In this document: piece by piece, positions 34,890-42,164 of the stretch | Numbering within the stretch: position 1 is the first letter of the stretch | Layout: every line of letters starts with the position of its first letter | Assembly (NCBI GenBank): GCA_004557245.1 | Contig: SFEL01000014.1 | Span: 1-64,000 of the forward strand | DNA: 64,000 nucleotides | Direction: 5' to 3' | DNA from: Clostridiales bacterium | GTDB taxonomy: Bacteria; Bacillota; Clostridia; Christensenellales; CAG-138 | Notes under the pieces: generated by a model | The model's input: the letters and a program-made list of their open reading frames with translations, nothing else | Databases searched by the model: none | What the model was told of the DNA's origin: nothing | Position numbers and translations under genes: made by a program

Positions 34890-35426
34890 ATGCATACCCT
34901 CAAGCTTATCCGCCCGACTCAGGAATACGCAGATCAGGTAATGGCATACCGGCAGGAGATGCTGGACAACGGCGACAGCCTGGATGGATGTGCCGCTCTG
35001 GAGGATACCAACAGCTACGCCGAATGGGCGGATTTTGAGGGGCGGCTCAGAGAGCGCTACGGCGAAGGCTATGTGCCGTCCGATGTGTACCTGGCGGTGC
35101 GCAAAAGCGATGACAGGCTGGTTGGCATGATTGACTTCAGGCGGCCGTTGACGGAATTTCTGCTGCGCTTCGGGGGGAATATCGGCTACAGCGTGCGTCC
35201 TTCCGAGCGGGGAAAGGGCTACGCAGGCGAGATGCTTTCGCTGCTGCTGCCCAAGTGCCGCGAGGCGGGGGAGAACAGGGTGCTGCTCACATGCGACGCG
35301 GACAACGAGGCGTCCCGCCGGACTATAATAAAAAACGGCGGCGTGTTGGAAAACCAGGTTGAGTGTGATGCGGCTCTTAGCCGTTGCGGGATGATACAGA
35401 GGTACTGGATAACATTGAAGCCTTAA
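34890..35426 (+). CDS. GNAT family N-acetyltransferase
   Basis: This 178-residue protein has the acetyl-CoA-binding motif A as IGYSVRPSERGKGYAGEML and the motif B region VLLTCDADNEASRRTIIKNGG, as in RimJ/RimL-like enzymes. It transfers an acetyl group from acetyl-CoA to an unknown amine. I chose the ATG at 34890 because CCGGAGG lies 6 nt upstream; a start at 34854 would overlap the spo0A relic. Composition is back to that of the chromosome. A terminator follows. Confidence 0.88.
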   Translation: MHTLKLIRPTQEYADQVMAYRQEMLDNGDSLDGCAALEDTNSYAEWADFEGRLRERYGEGYVPSDVYLAVRKSDDRLVGMIDFRRPLTEFLLRFGGNIGYSVRPSERGKGYAGEMLSLLLPKCREAGENRVLLTCDADNEASRRTIIKNGGVLENQVECDAALSRCGMIQRYWITLKP

Positions 35427-35435
35427 ATCAAGGTG

Positions 35436-35467
35436 AAAAGGGGAGAGCCGGCCGGCTCCCCTTTTTT
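35436..35467 (+). terminator. Terminator after the acetyltransferase gene
   Basis: AAAAGGGGAG pairs with CTCCCCTTTT around a self-complementary loop AGCCGGCCGGCT, followed by T6. Confidence 0.85.
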
Positions 35468-35853
35468 GTCCCCAAAAGGGAAACACGGAATTCGCCCTAT
35501 GTGTAAAATAATATCTTTTTACCGGCGGCGGCAAAGGGCAGGGCAATAATAAATATACGTCAAGGTTTTATTCTTAACTTGTTGTTAACACTGAAACTGG
35601 CTTAAACGCGTTGAAATGTGGATAACTATGTTGATAATGTTAGTAACTCATGTTATTAACGCCCACGCATACTCATTTTTTTATGCAGTATCTTCGTACA
35701 AGCGGCCGGAGTAAGAAACATTAAATATTATCACCCGTGTGTTTTTTACCTTCGTTTTTCGGGTGAATGGCCACATAAGCGGCCCTTTTGCATAATTGGC
35801 ATACTACCCTCGTATGATTATATAACGATAATCTGTGCGAGAGGAGCAGGCAT
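35468..35853. other. AT-rich intergenic region with DnaA-box-like sites
   Basis: A perfect DnaA box (TGTGGATAA, the complement of TTATCCACA) lies at 35617-35625 and a one-mismatch copy (TGTTGATAA) at 35629-35637. Nearby are GTTAACA-type short palindromes at about 35580. No dnaA, dnaN or other origin gene is close. The region also must hold the promoter for the SipL-like gene; I see no convincing sigma-A match. Confidence 0.4.
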
Positions 35854-37311
35854 ATGGAACTGATCTGGAAAGAGCTTCCGGGGGAGCGGATAATATATAC
35901 AGGAGTATCTCAGGGAACCGTCGAGGGCGGCATACCGCTGCCGGAGGGCCGCAGCGCAAAGGAGATACTCTCGTATACCGGCGAGGTGGTTATATCTTCA
36001 TCCAGCGCCCGGGAGGGCGAGATAGCCATAGAGGGAGTTGTGAGGATTGACCTCATCTGCATGGATGACAAGGTGTTTGCCTTCACCTCAAGCGCCCCCT
36101 TCACCCACCGCATAGCGGCGGGGGGCGTGCGGGAGGGCATGAGAGCCGAGGTGCAGGCGGCGCTGCAATCCCTGGAAATAAACAAGGGGGAGGGCGGAAT
36201 TACCCTCAACGCGGTAGCGGATATAAACGCAATGGTGACAGCCTCAGGCGGGGCAAAGGTGCTGGACGGAATAAGCGGTATAGAGGATGGGGAGCAGCAG
36301 CGGCAGGAGCTGACACTCTACGAGCGGGCGGGGGAGAGCCGGGGCAGCTTCCGCCTGCGGGAGGAGATAGAGGCGCCCTTCGCCACAGAGGTGCTGTACA
36401 GCGAGGTACATGGGGCGCTGAGGGACGTATCTCCCGGCAAAGACGGAATATGCCTGGAGGGTACGCTGTACATATCGGCGCTGGTACAGAGCCGCACAGG
36501 GGCGATGAGCCAGTTAAGCCAGGCCATACCCTTCACTCAGACCGTGGACGGAGAGGCGCTGACTCCCATGTGGGGCGAGGTGAGGGTATCCGGCTGTCAG
36601 GTGCGGGGGGCTGAGGATTTTGGCGTAGTGATAGCGGATGTGGAGCTCACATACCGCACATGGGGCCGTGCCGGCGGCCGTTCCGATGCTGTGACAGACA
36701 CATTTTCCCCTACGGTGCCATTTAACTGCACACATGGACTTATACGCACCTCGTCATACTGCGGGCTGAGCACACAGCGGCAGTCCATAAGTGAAAACGT
36801 AATGATACCCGATGGTATGCCCGAGGCGGCCAGGGTGGTATACGCGACCGCACGGCCCATGGTGACGTCCTACGGCATAGAAAACGGGGTACTCACCGCT
36901 GAGGGGCTGCTGTTCACCCGCATATTATACACCGCCGAAAGCGGCTGCATATTCGCTTTCAATGAGGATATACCCTTCTCTGTGAACATGGAGGCCCAAG
37001 GCGCCACAGACGCCATGATATACGGAGTGGCGGCGGCCTCGGCGGCGGGAGGAGGCAGGAGCGTGGAACTGAACTGTACGCTCATACTCATTGCGGATCT
37101 GTACTGCACCGGCGGCTTTGAGGCGGTGACGGGCATTGAGGAGTGCCCCCAAAGACCCCCGCATCAGGGCATAACCGTGTACTTTGCCAGCGCCGGAGAT
37201 ACGCTGTACTCCATAGCCCGGGAGTACAATACCAGCCGGGCCAACCTGCTGCGCATGAACGACCTGCCCGAGATATTACAGGGGGGCGAACGGGTGGCGT
37301 TTATGGGGTAA
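35854..37311 (+). CDS. DUF3794 (SPOCS) and LysM protein, SipL-like
   Basis: This 485-residue protein has repeated SPOCS/DUF3794 units (about residues 20-110, 165-265 and 300-400), each with a V.VEG.V.v.i.Y....G.v.a...--f.f pattern, and a C-terminal LysM domain (VYFASAGDTLYSIAREYNTSRANLLRMND in pieces, about 438-483). SipL of Clostridioides has this architecture and anchors SpoIVA and the spore coat to the forespore membrane. A coat-assembly role is likely. GAGAGGAG lies before the ATG. Confidence 0.85.
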   Translation: MELIWKELPGERIIYTGVSQGTVEGGIPLPEGRSAKEILSYTGEVVISSSSAREGEIAIEGVVRIDLICMDDKVFAFTSSAPFTHRIAAGGVREGMRAEVQAALQSLEINKGEGGITLNAVADINAMVTASGGAKVLDGISGIEDGEQQRQELTLYERAGESRGSFRLREEIEAPFATEVLYSEVHGALRDVSPGKDGICLEGTLYISALVQSRTGAMSQLSQAIPFTQTVDGEALTPMWGEVRVSGCQVRGAEDFGVVIADVELTYRTWGRAGGRSDAVTDTFSPTVPFNCTHGLIRTSSYCGLSTQRQSISENVMIPDGMPEAARVVYATARPMVTSYGIENGVLTAEGLLFTRILYTAESGCIFAFNEDIPFSVNMEAQGATDAMIYGVAAASAAGGGRSVELNCTLILIADLYCTGGFEAVTGIEECPQRPPHQGITVYFASAGDTLYSIAREYNTSRANLLRMNDLPEILQGGERVAFMG

Positions 37312-37324
37312 AAGAGTAAATTCA

Positions 37325-37390
37325 TCTTCTTTCTCTTTTCTTTTCATGAGAAAAGAAAAGCAGAAAGAAGCAAAGAGAAAAGAAAAGCAA
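37325..37390. repeat. Purine/pyrimidine hairpin repeat, copy 1 (family B)
   Basis: CTTCTTTCTCTTTTCTTTTC is followed by its complement GAAAAGAAAAG and then by a second purine half (GCAGAAAGAAGCAAAGAGAA). The strand is nearly all pyrimidine then all purine. A second copy at 44434-44497 differs almost only in the loop (ATGAGAA here, GGGCG there). Confidence 0.85.
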
Positions 37391-37441
37391 ATGGGAAATA
37401 TATATAAATAAGACATAGGATTATGCGTATAAGAATATAAG

Positions 37442-37473
37442 AACAGCCCTGCCGTCTTGTGTACGGCGGGGCT
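37442..37473. terminator. GC-rich hairpin between SipL-like gene and nfnB
   Basis: CAGCCCTGCCGT pairs with ACGGCGGGGCTG around CTTGTGT. A T-rich stretch follows on the plus strand. A related purine/pyrimidine hairpin, TTACTTTCCTTTTTT with its complement, lies at about 37511-37545. Confidence 0.55.
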
Positions 37474-37553
37474 GAGCGCTGTTTTATGTTTTGTTTTAGT
37501 TGGTTTTCCTTTGCTTACTTTCCTTTTTTAAAAGGAAAGTAAGAGAAAAAACA

Positions 37554-38948
37554 CTACTTATTCTTGAGATACTCGTCTATAGCCGCGGCGGCCTTCTTGC
37601 CCGCGCCCATGGCCAGTATTACGGTAGCTGCGCCGGTAACGGCGTCGCCGCCCGCGAATACGCCGGGCTTGGAGGTAGCGCCGGTCTCGGGGTCTGCGGT
37701 TATCTCGCCCTTGCGGCCTACTACCAAGCCGGGGGTGGTGTTCTTGATGAGGGGGTTGGGGCTGTTGCCTATGGCCACGATGACGGTGTCAACATCCAGA
37801 GTGAACTCGCTGCCTTCCTTGGCAATGGGCCTGCGGCGGCCGGAAGCATCGGGCTCGCCCAGCTCCATCTCTATGCATTCCATAGAGGTGACATAGCCGT
37901 TCTCGTCGCCGTTTATGCGAACGGGGTTATTGAGCACCTTGAATATGATGCCTTCTTCCTTGGCATGGTGTACTTCCTCGCGGCGGGCGGGCATTTCGGC
38001 CTCGCTCCTGCGGTATACGATGTACACGTTCTCGGCGCCAAGACGCTTTGCGCAGCGGGCGGCGTCCATTGCCACGTTGCCGCCGCCTATTACGGCAGCG
38101 TTCTTGCCCACGCGGATAGGAGTGTCGGTATTGGGGAACTCGTATGCCTTCATGAGGTTTATGCGGGTGAGGAACTCGTTGGCGGAGTATACGCCGCAGA
38201 GGTTCTCGCCGGGTATCTTCTGGAAGTTGGGCAGTCCTGCGCCGCTGCCTATGAATACGGCGTCAAAGCCCTCTTCCTCCATCAGCTCATCCAGGCTTAT
38301 GGAGCGGCCGACTACCACGTTGGTCTCTATCTTTACGCCCAGAGCCTCCACATTCTTTATCTCCTCGCGGACAAGCGCCTTGGGAAGACGGAATTCGGGA
38401 ATGCCGTATACCAGCACGCCGCCGGGGGTATGCAGAGCTTCGAAAATGTGCACTTCATAGCCCAGCTTCGCAAGGTCGCCTGCGCAGGTAAGGCCTGCGG
38501 GGCCGGAGCCTATCACGGCTACCTTCTTGCCGTTGGGGGCGGGTATCTCGGCGGGGGCGGAGCCCTTTGCCATGGCGTAGTCGGCGGCGAAGCGTTCCAG
38601 GCGGCCGATGCCTACGGGTTCGCCCTTAATGCCGCGGACGCACTTGCTCTCACACTGGTTTTCCTGGGGGCATACACGGCCGCAGATGGCGGGAAGGCTG
38701 TTGGTGGTCTTTATGATGGCGTAAGCGCCCTCGTAATCATGAGCGGCGATCTTTGCTATGAATTCCGGAATGCGCACGTTTACGGGGCAGCCGGAAACGC
38801 AGGGCATGTTCTTGCAGTTGAGGCAGCGGGAAGCCTCGTTGAGGGCCAGCTCTTCGTCGTAGCCCTGAGAAACTTCCTTAAAGTTCTTGTTGCGGATATT
38901 GGGCTCCTGCTCCCGGGCAGGGGTCTTCTGCAAAGTCATATTAGGCAT
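37554..38948 (-). CDS. nfnB: NfnB-type NADPH oxidoreductase (glutamate synthase small subunit-like)
   Basis: This 464-residue flavoprotein begins with an adrenodoxin-like iron-sulfur region (CLNCKNMPCVSGCPVNV and CGRVCPQENQCESKC) followed by FAD-binding GSGPAGLTCAGDLAKLG and NAD(P)-binding IGGGNVAMDAARCAKRLG. Alone it would be called GltD-like. Next to an NfnA-type gene it fits the large subunit of electron-bifurcating NADH-dependent ferredoxin:NADP+ oxidoreductase, or sulfide dehydrogenase SudA. I chose the ATG at 38948, which is 1 bp after the stop of the upstream gene, with AGGAGGGG before it. Confidence 0.88.
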   Translation of the reverse strand: MPNMTLQKTPAREQEPNIRNKNFKEVSQGYDEELALNEASRCLNCKNMPCVSGCPVNVRIPEFIAKIAAHDYEGAYAIIKTTNSLPAICGRVCPQENQCESKCVRGIKGEPVGIGRLERFAADYAMAKGSAPAEIPAPNGKKVAVIGSGPAGLTCAGDLAKLGYEVHIFEALHTPGGVLVYGIPEFRLPKALVREEIKNVEALGVKIETNVVVGRSISLDELMEEEGFDAVFIGSGAGLPNFQKIPGENLCGVYSANEFLTRINLMKAYEFPNTDTPIRVGKNAAVIGGGNVAMDAARCAKRLGAENVYIVYRRSEAEMPARREEVHHAKEEGIIFKVLNNPVRINGDENGYVTSMECIEMELGEPDASGRRRPIAKEGSEFTLDVDTVIVAIGNSPNPLIKNTTPGLVVGRKGEITADPETGATSKPGVFAGGDAVTGAATVILAMGAGKKAAAAIDEYLKNK

Positions 38949-38949
38949 A

Positions 38950-39798
38950 TTATCTCTCCCCTCCTGTAAGATGGCAGAAGTGCTTTTCGTCGGAAAGCTT
39001 TTCCTCGGCCTTGTACATGCGGCTGCGCATGATGGCCTCGTCAAAGTCTACCAGATGGCCGTCAAAGTCCGGGCCGTCGACGCAGGCGAACTTGGTCTCG
39101 CCGTTTACGGTAAGGCGGCAGCCGCCGCACATGCCGGTGCCGTCTATCATTATGGTATTCATGGAGACGGTGGTCTTGATGCCGTATTCCCTGGTGAGGT
39201 TGCATACGGCGCGCATCATGGGCATAGGCCCAAGAACGAATACTTCGTCATAGCGCGTGCCGGCCTTGAGCTGCTCCTCCAGGGCGCTGGTAACGAAGCC
39301 CTTGTGTCCGTTGGAGCCGTCGTCGGTCATTATGTAGAGATTGCTGCAGGCGTTTTTGAATTCCTCGGTGAGGATATACAGGCTGGTGCTGCGGAAGCCT
39401 ATGAATGCGTCCACGTCAGCGCCTATGGCGTTAAGGGCCTTAGCCTGAGGGTAAGCTATGGCAACGCCCAGACCGCCCGCTACTACGGCAGCCTTTTTGC
39501 CCTTCAGGTGGTCAAATTCGCTGGCCTTGCCGAGAGGGCCTGCAAAGTCCATGAGGTAATCGCCCTCCTCCAGAGTGTCCAGACGCTTTGTGGTGGCGCC
39601 TACCTTCTGGAATATTACGGTTGCCGTACCCTTTTCGCGGTCGTAATCCGCGATGGTGAGGGGTATGCGCTCGCCCTGTTCGTCAATGCGCAGTACTATA
39701 AACTGGCCGGGCAGAGCCTTCCTTGCGACGTAGGGCGCTTCGACTTCTATCAAAGACACCGTGTCGTGCAGACGTTCTTTTCTTACTATACGGTACAT
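38950..39798 (-). CDS. nfnA: NfnA-type ferredoxin-NADP reductase subunit
   Basis: This 282-residue protein has a ferredoxin reductase fold: flavin motif RIPLTIADYD, NAD(P)-binding GGLGVAIAYPQAKAL, and a C-terminal [2Fe-2S] motif CGGCRLTVNG...FACVDGPDFDGH. That cluster motif is diagnostic for NfnA/SudB and PyrK relatives. With NfnB it couples NADH, NADPH and ferredoxin pools by flavin-based bifurcation. The ATG at 39798 opens MYRIVRKERL and is 13 nt from an AAAGGAG site. It heads a tight two-gene operon. Confidence 0.9.
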   Translation of the reverse strand: MYRIVRKERLHDTVSLIEVEAPYVARKALPGQFIVLRIDEQGERIPLTIADYDREKGTATVIFQKVGATTKRLDTLEEGDYLMDFAGPLGKASEFDHLKGKKAAVVAGGLGVAIAYPQAKALNAIGADVDAFIGFRSTSLYILTEEFKNACSNLYIMTDDGSNGHKGFVTSALEEQLKAGTRYDEVFVLGPMPMMRAVCNLTREYGIKTTVSMNTIMIDGTGMCGGCRLTVNGETKFACVDGPDFDGHLVDFDEAIMRSRMYKAEEKLSDEKHFCHLTGGER

Positions 39799-39967
39799 AG
39801 GCTGAACATCGCTCCTTTTAGATTTTTTGGACATAAAAGTTGATAATATAATATCGCCAATATAATGGTAATATTATAATAACGCAGTATGGCTGTAAAG
39901 TCAAAGTAAAACGCTTATTTTAACGTGCAAACCTCCGGCAGCTGAGGTAAACGCCGGCACAATAATA

Positions 39968-40012
39968 CCCCCGCAGTTTTGCTTTAATATAGGATAGCAG
40001 AAACCGCGGGGG
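39968..40012. terminator. GC-rich hairpin between LCP gene and nfnA
   Basis: CCCCCGCAGTTT pairs with AAACCGCGGGGG-type sequence around an A/T-rich loop. It lies past the stop of the LCP gene on the minus strand. A clear T run is missing. Confidence 0.45.
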
Positions 40013-40040
40013 GAGTTCAGATGGGGATAATAAAGAATTA

Positions 40041-41111
40041 TCAGGATTTTTTATCCTGTATGTAACGATAGTCGTAGCGGTAGTCCACCTTTATATCCAC
40101 GCCGAATATATCCTTCATAAGGCTCTTCAGCGCCCTGGTGTCCAGCACGTAGAAGGAGGCGCCGTTATACGCCGTGCCGCTTATGTACTTGCCCTTGAGC
40201 GTATGCCGCACAAGGCTTTCCCCCGGCACGAGATCCATGCCGAACACCGCCAGCGCCGCTATCTGCTCCGCCGTAAGGTCGGTATAGATGTAATCCTTTA
40301 CGCTGAGGTATAATTTCGGTATGGAGGTCAGCCTGCTGCCCTCTTTGAGCTGGGTGAATATGGCGAAGAGCATACGCTGCTGCCTGTCAGCCCTGTCCAC
40401 ATCGGTGCCGTAGCCCTTGCGGGCGCGGCAGTAGTCCAGCACCTGCTGTCCGTCCAGCCTTTGCACCCCTTTGTGCAGCACCCGGCCGTTGAGCTTTATC
40501 TCCCGGTCCACATCGTATTCCACGCCGCCCAGGGCGTTCACCACGGCCTTCAGCCCCTCCATGTTCACCCCTACATAGTGGGATATGGGCACCCCCATGA
40601 GGTTTTCCACGGTCTTTATGGCGTATTCGAAGCCGTCGCCCTCGGCGCTGCCCCCCTTGGCAAAGGCTGCGTTTATCTTGTAATGCCCCTTTGTGTTGTA
40701 TATCTTGGCCATGGTATCCCGGGGAATGGATATGAGGTGGGCGTTGCCCTGCTCAAAATCCACCGCCAGCAGCATCAGCACGTCGCTGCGGAAGTTGTTT
40801 TTGCTGTCCCGGTACATCACGCTGTCGCTGTCGTCCCGCTCCGGGCTCTGATCCCAGCCTACCAGCAGTATGTTTACCCTGCTGCGCATGAAATCCGTAT
40901 CGGCCTGCCGCAAAAGCTGCTCCTCGGGGCTGAGGGTAGGGGAAGGCAGGGGCTGCCCCGCCTGCAAAGGCGAGGGAGAGGGGGACGGCTCGGTAAAGGC
41001 GCGCATGGGGTCCCGGGCAATGCCGCTGTAAAACCTCAGCCCCAGGGCCACGCCGCCGCCCAGCAGCAGCAGCGCCCCGCACAGCAGAGCGTATTTCAGC
41101 CTTTTTTTCAT
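40041..41111 (-). CDS. LytR-CpsA-Psr (LCP) family glycopolymer transferase
   Basis: This 356-residue protein has a membrane anchor (residues 7-25), a Ser/Pro linker and the LCP domain: NILLVGWDQ, the conserved SDVLMLLAVD, ISIPRDT, YKINAAFAKGG, and the RADRQQRMLFA Arg cluster. LCP enzymes move teichoic acid or capsule precursors from lipid carriers to peptidoglycan or proteins on the outside. GGGGAGGTGG lies upstream of the ATG. It is transcribed away from the peptide-unit cluster. Confidence 0.95.
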   Translation of the reverse strand: MKKRLKYALLCGALLLLGGGVALGLRFYSGIARDPMRAFTEPSPSPSPLQAGQPLPSPTLSPEEQLLRQADTDFMRSRVNILLVGWDQSPERDDSDSVMYRDSKNNFRSDVLMLLAVDFEQGNAHLISIPRDTMAKIYNTKGHYKINAAFAKGGSAEGDGFEYAIKTVENLMGVPISHYVGVNMEGLKAVVNALGGVEYDVDREIKLNGRVLHKGVQRLDGQQVLDYCRARKGYGTDVDRADRQQRMLFAIFTQLKEGSRLTSIPKLYLSVKDYIYTDLTAEQIAALAVFGMDLVPGESLVRHTLKGKYISGTAYNGASFYVLDTRALKSLMKDIFGVDIKVDYRYDYRYIQDKKS

Positions 41112-41202
41112 ATAATGAAGCCACCTCCCCTAAAAAGCGTCCTTACCTGTACAGTTTTCCTTAAAAGCGGGGAGGATTATTCATAAAAATACCGCCCGCT
41201 CA

Positions 41203-41231
41203 TTGACATGAACGGGCGGCATGGGTATAAT
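41203..41231 (+). promoter_or_regulatory. Antisense promoter, unit 1
   Basis: TTGACA (41203-41208) and TATAAT (41226-41231) are exactly 17 bp apart and point into the 3' end of peptide gene 1. The -35 lies in the centre of an inverted repeat CCGCCCG...CGGGCGG (41192-41219) that could be an operator or, on the minus strand, a terminator stem followed by TATTTTT. Confidence 0.85.
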
Positions 41232-41237
41232 GACAGT

Positions 41238-41325
41238 AGGGTAAGACCTAAACGGTCAGCCACATCACAGTATTAGTTTTCCAAAAGGAAAAACCGCTCT
41301 GGTTGCAGCAGGGCGGTTATTTTTT
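41238..41325 (+). ncRNA. Candidate antisense RNA, unit 1
   Basis: An RNA of about 88 nt would start near 41238 and end at a terminator with AACCGC (41292-41297) and GCGGTT (41313-41318) plus T run. It has a small 5' hairpin GACC/GGTC. The terminator overlaps the last codons and stop of peptide gene 1, and the same stem read on the minus strand runs into GCGGTTTTTCC, so it is a shared bidirectional terminator. The region of complementarity with the peptide mRNA is this stem-loop. Confidence 0.6.
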
Positions 41326-41394
41326 CCTTATGGTGATAGTCACCGATTTTACCTCGCGCAAAAGCGCGAAAAGAATAACCAGTAATTTCATCAT
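41317..41394 (-). CDS. Small hydrophobic peptide 1 (putative type I toxin)
   Basis: This frame encodes 25 residues, starting MMKLLVILFALLREVKSV and ending TITIRKK. A hydrophobic stretch of about 11 residues is followed by a charged tail, like short membrane toxins (Ibs, Fst types). AAAGGAGGTG lies 7 nt before the ATG but is buried in the hairpin at 41399-41421. Peptide 2 differs at 8 of 25 positions, yet length, hydrophobicity and the KSVTITIRKK tail are kept. I do not recognise a named family; a leader peptide is an alternative. Confidence 0.65.
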   Translation of the reverse strand: MMKLLVILFALLREVKSVTITIRKK

Positions 41395-41398
41395 AGGC

Positions 41399-41421
41399 CA
41401 CACCTCCTTTCGGAGAGTGTG
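41399..41421 (-). promoter_or_regulatory. RBS-sequestering hairpin, unit 1
   Basis: On the minus strand CACACTCTCC, loop GAAA, and GGAGGTGTG form nine base pairs with one bulged T. The 3' arm contains the whole Shine-Dalgarno sequence. All four units have the same stem with a bulge at the same place. Confidence 0.75.
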
Positions 41422-41443
41422 CTGACCGCCGCTTGCCCTATGC

Positions 41444-41487
41444 ATTATACTTGAAAATATTATAGCGCAACTGTCTTAATTTGTCGA
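41444..41487 (-). promoter_or_regulatory. Peptide gene promoter, unit 1
   Basis: On the minus strand TCGACA (41487-41482) and TATAAT (41464-41459) are 17 bp apart. A second TATAAT lies at 41449-41444. The -35 overlaps TTCGACAAA, which matches a Spo0A box core (TGTCGAA on the other strand). Confidence 0.65.
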
Positions 41488-41509
41488 ATAAAAAAATACC
41501 GCCCGCTCA

Positions 41510-41538
41510 TTGACATGAACGGGCAGCATGGGTATAAT
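41510..41538 (+). promoter_or_regulatory. Antisense promoter, unit 2
   Basis: TTGACA (41510-41515) and TATAAT (41533-41538) with 17-bp spacing, in the same setting as unit 1. Confidence 0.85.
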
Positions 41539-41544
41539 AACAGT

Positions 41545-41632
41545 AGGGTAAGACCTAAACGGTCAGCCGTCCTTAAAGTTTTATTCCCTTACGGGAACTA
41601 CCGCTCTGATGTCAGCAGGGCGGTTATTTTTT
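41545..41632 (+). ncRNA. Candidate antisense RNA, unit 2
   Basis: It has the same first 30 nt as unit 1, including the GACC/GGTC hairpin, then a diverged middle, then a terminator stem ACCGCTCTGA with TCAGCAGGGCGGT and T6 at 41600-41632. The diverged middle may give each antisense its own partner. The terminator overlaps the end of peptide gene 2. Confidence 0.6.
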
Positions 41633-41701
41633 GCGAATGGTGATTGTCACCGACTTTATATCGCTTAACCAAGCAATAATGAAAGCCAATAATTTCATCA
41701 T
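41624..41701 (-). CDS. Small hydrophobic peptide 2 (putative type I toxin)
   Basis: This frame encodes 25 residues, starting MMKLLAFIIAWLSDIKSV and ending TITIRKK. Compared with peptide 1 the hydrophobic core is rewritten (LAFIIAW for LVILFAL) and the charged turn becomes SDIK, while both ends are unchanged. The GGAGGTG site is in the hairpin at 41706-41728. The start ATGATG is identical to unit 1. Confidence 0.65.
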   Translation of the reverse strand: MMKLLAFIIAWLSDIKSVTITIRKK

Positions 41702-41705
41702 AAGC

Positions 41706-41728
41706 CACACCTCCTTTCGGATGGTGTG
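41706..41728 (-). promoter_or_regulatory. RBS-sequestering hairpin, unit 2
   Basis: On the minus strand CACACCATCC, loop GAAA, GGAGGTGTG form nine pairs with one bulged A. Compared with unit 1 the stem sequence changes next to the bulge but pairing is kept. Confidence 0.75.
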
Positions 41729-41750
41729 CTGACCGCCGCTTGCCCTGTGT

Positions 41751-41794
41751 ATTATACTTGAAAATATTATAGCGCAACTGTCTTAATTTGTCGA
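41751..41794 (-). promoter_or_regulatory. Peptide gene promoter, unit 2
   Basis: TCGACA (41794-41789) and TATAAT (41771-41766), 17 bp apart on the minus strand, with a second TATAAT at 41756-41751, as in unit 1. Confidence 0.65.
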
Positions 41795-41804
41795 ATAAAA
41801 AACT

Positions 41805-41990
41805 TCTTGACCCCCCACGGGGGTTGATAAGGGGTCGCAGCCCCTTATTTTCAATCCGGCTTTGGCGACATGCGCGTCAAAACGGATGAAAAGCTGCGCT
41901 TTTCCTTCCCTGCATCCTATGCTGGCCGCGCCGCAGGCGCAAGCAGAGGATGAAAAAACGTCGCAAAAGCGAAGTTTTCGCTTTTACGAA
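41805..41990 (+). repeat. Multi-hairpin interspersed repeat, copy 3 (family A, variant)
   Basis: It shares AAGGGGTCGCAGCCCCTT and the CCGGCTTTGGCGACATG hairpin with the other copies, then switches to a second type of middle (CCCTGCATCC...GGATGAAAAAAC) shared with copy 5. The last AAGTGGC hairpin is replaced by GCAAAAGCG/CGCTTTTAC-like sequence. It lies between the peptide units and the surface protein promoter. Confidence 0.75.
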
Positions 41991-42031
41991 AGGCTACGCC
42001 TGATTTGTTACAATTTCGTAACAAAAAACCC

Positions 42032-42060
42032 TTGACGTCCGTAACAATTGGTGGTAACAT
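42032..42060 (+). promoter_or_regulatory. Promoter of the surface protein gene
   Basis: TTGACG (42032-42037) and TAACAT (42055-42060) are 17 bp apart. The leader then has two GC-rich hairpins, GGCGCC/GGCGC and CGGGGGG/CCCCCG, before AAAGGG and the ATG at 42165. Confidence 0.6.
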
Positions 42061-42164
42061 ATAGGCGTGCTAAGCGGAAGGGCGCCGTAAAAGGCGCTTC
42101 GCCCGGGGGGAAACCCCCGATCACTTGCAAAACACAAAAAATATTTGAAAGGGATTTTAAAGCA

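Larger units (their letters stand above)
41185..41800 (-). repeat. Tandem pair of type I toxin-antitoxin-like units (units 1 and 2)
   Basis: Two copies about 307 bp apart share their promoters, leaders and both ends of the peptide gene but differ in the middle of the gene and around the antisense region. Each unit runs, on the plus strand, as antisense promoter, antisense RNA region, shared terminator, peptide gene (minus), RBS hairpin and peptide-gene promoter (minus). The unit edges read TACCGCCCGCTCATTGACAT and CTTAATTTGTCGAATAAA. Divergence in the gene with retained frame suggests selection on the peptide. Confidence 0.85.

Noticed and set aside
35468..35853. Chromosomal replication origin
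   Set aside because: Only one perfect and one near DnaA box and no dnaA, dnaN or rnpA-rpmH neighbourhood.
37500..38969. Long plus-strand open frame of 489 codons
   Set aside because: It is the complement of nfnB, whose minus-strand frame has full family motifs and an RBS. The plus frame has no recognisable domain and unnatural composition.
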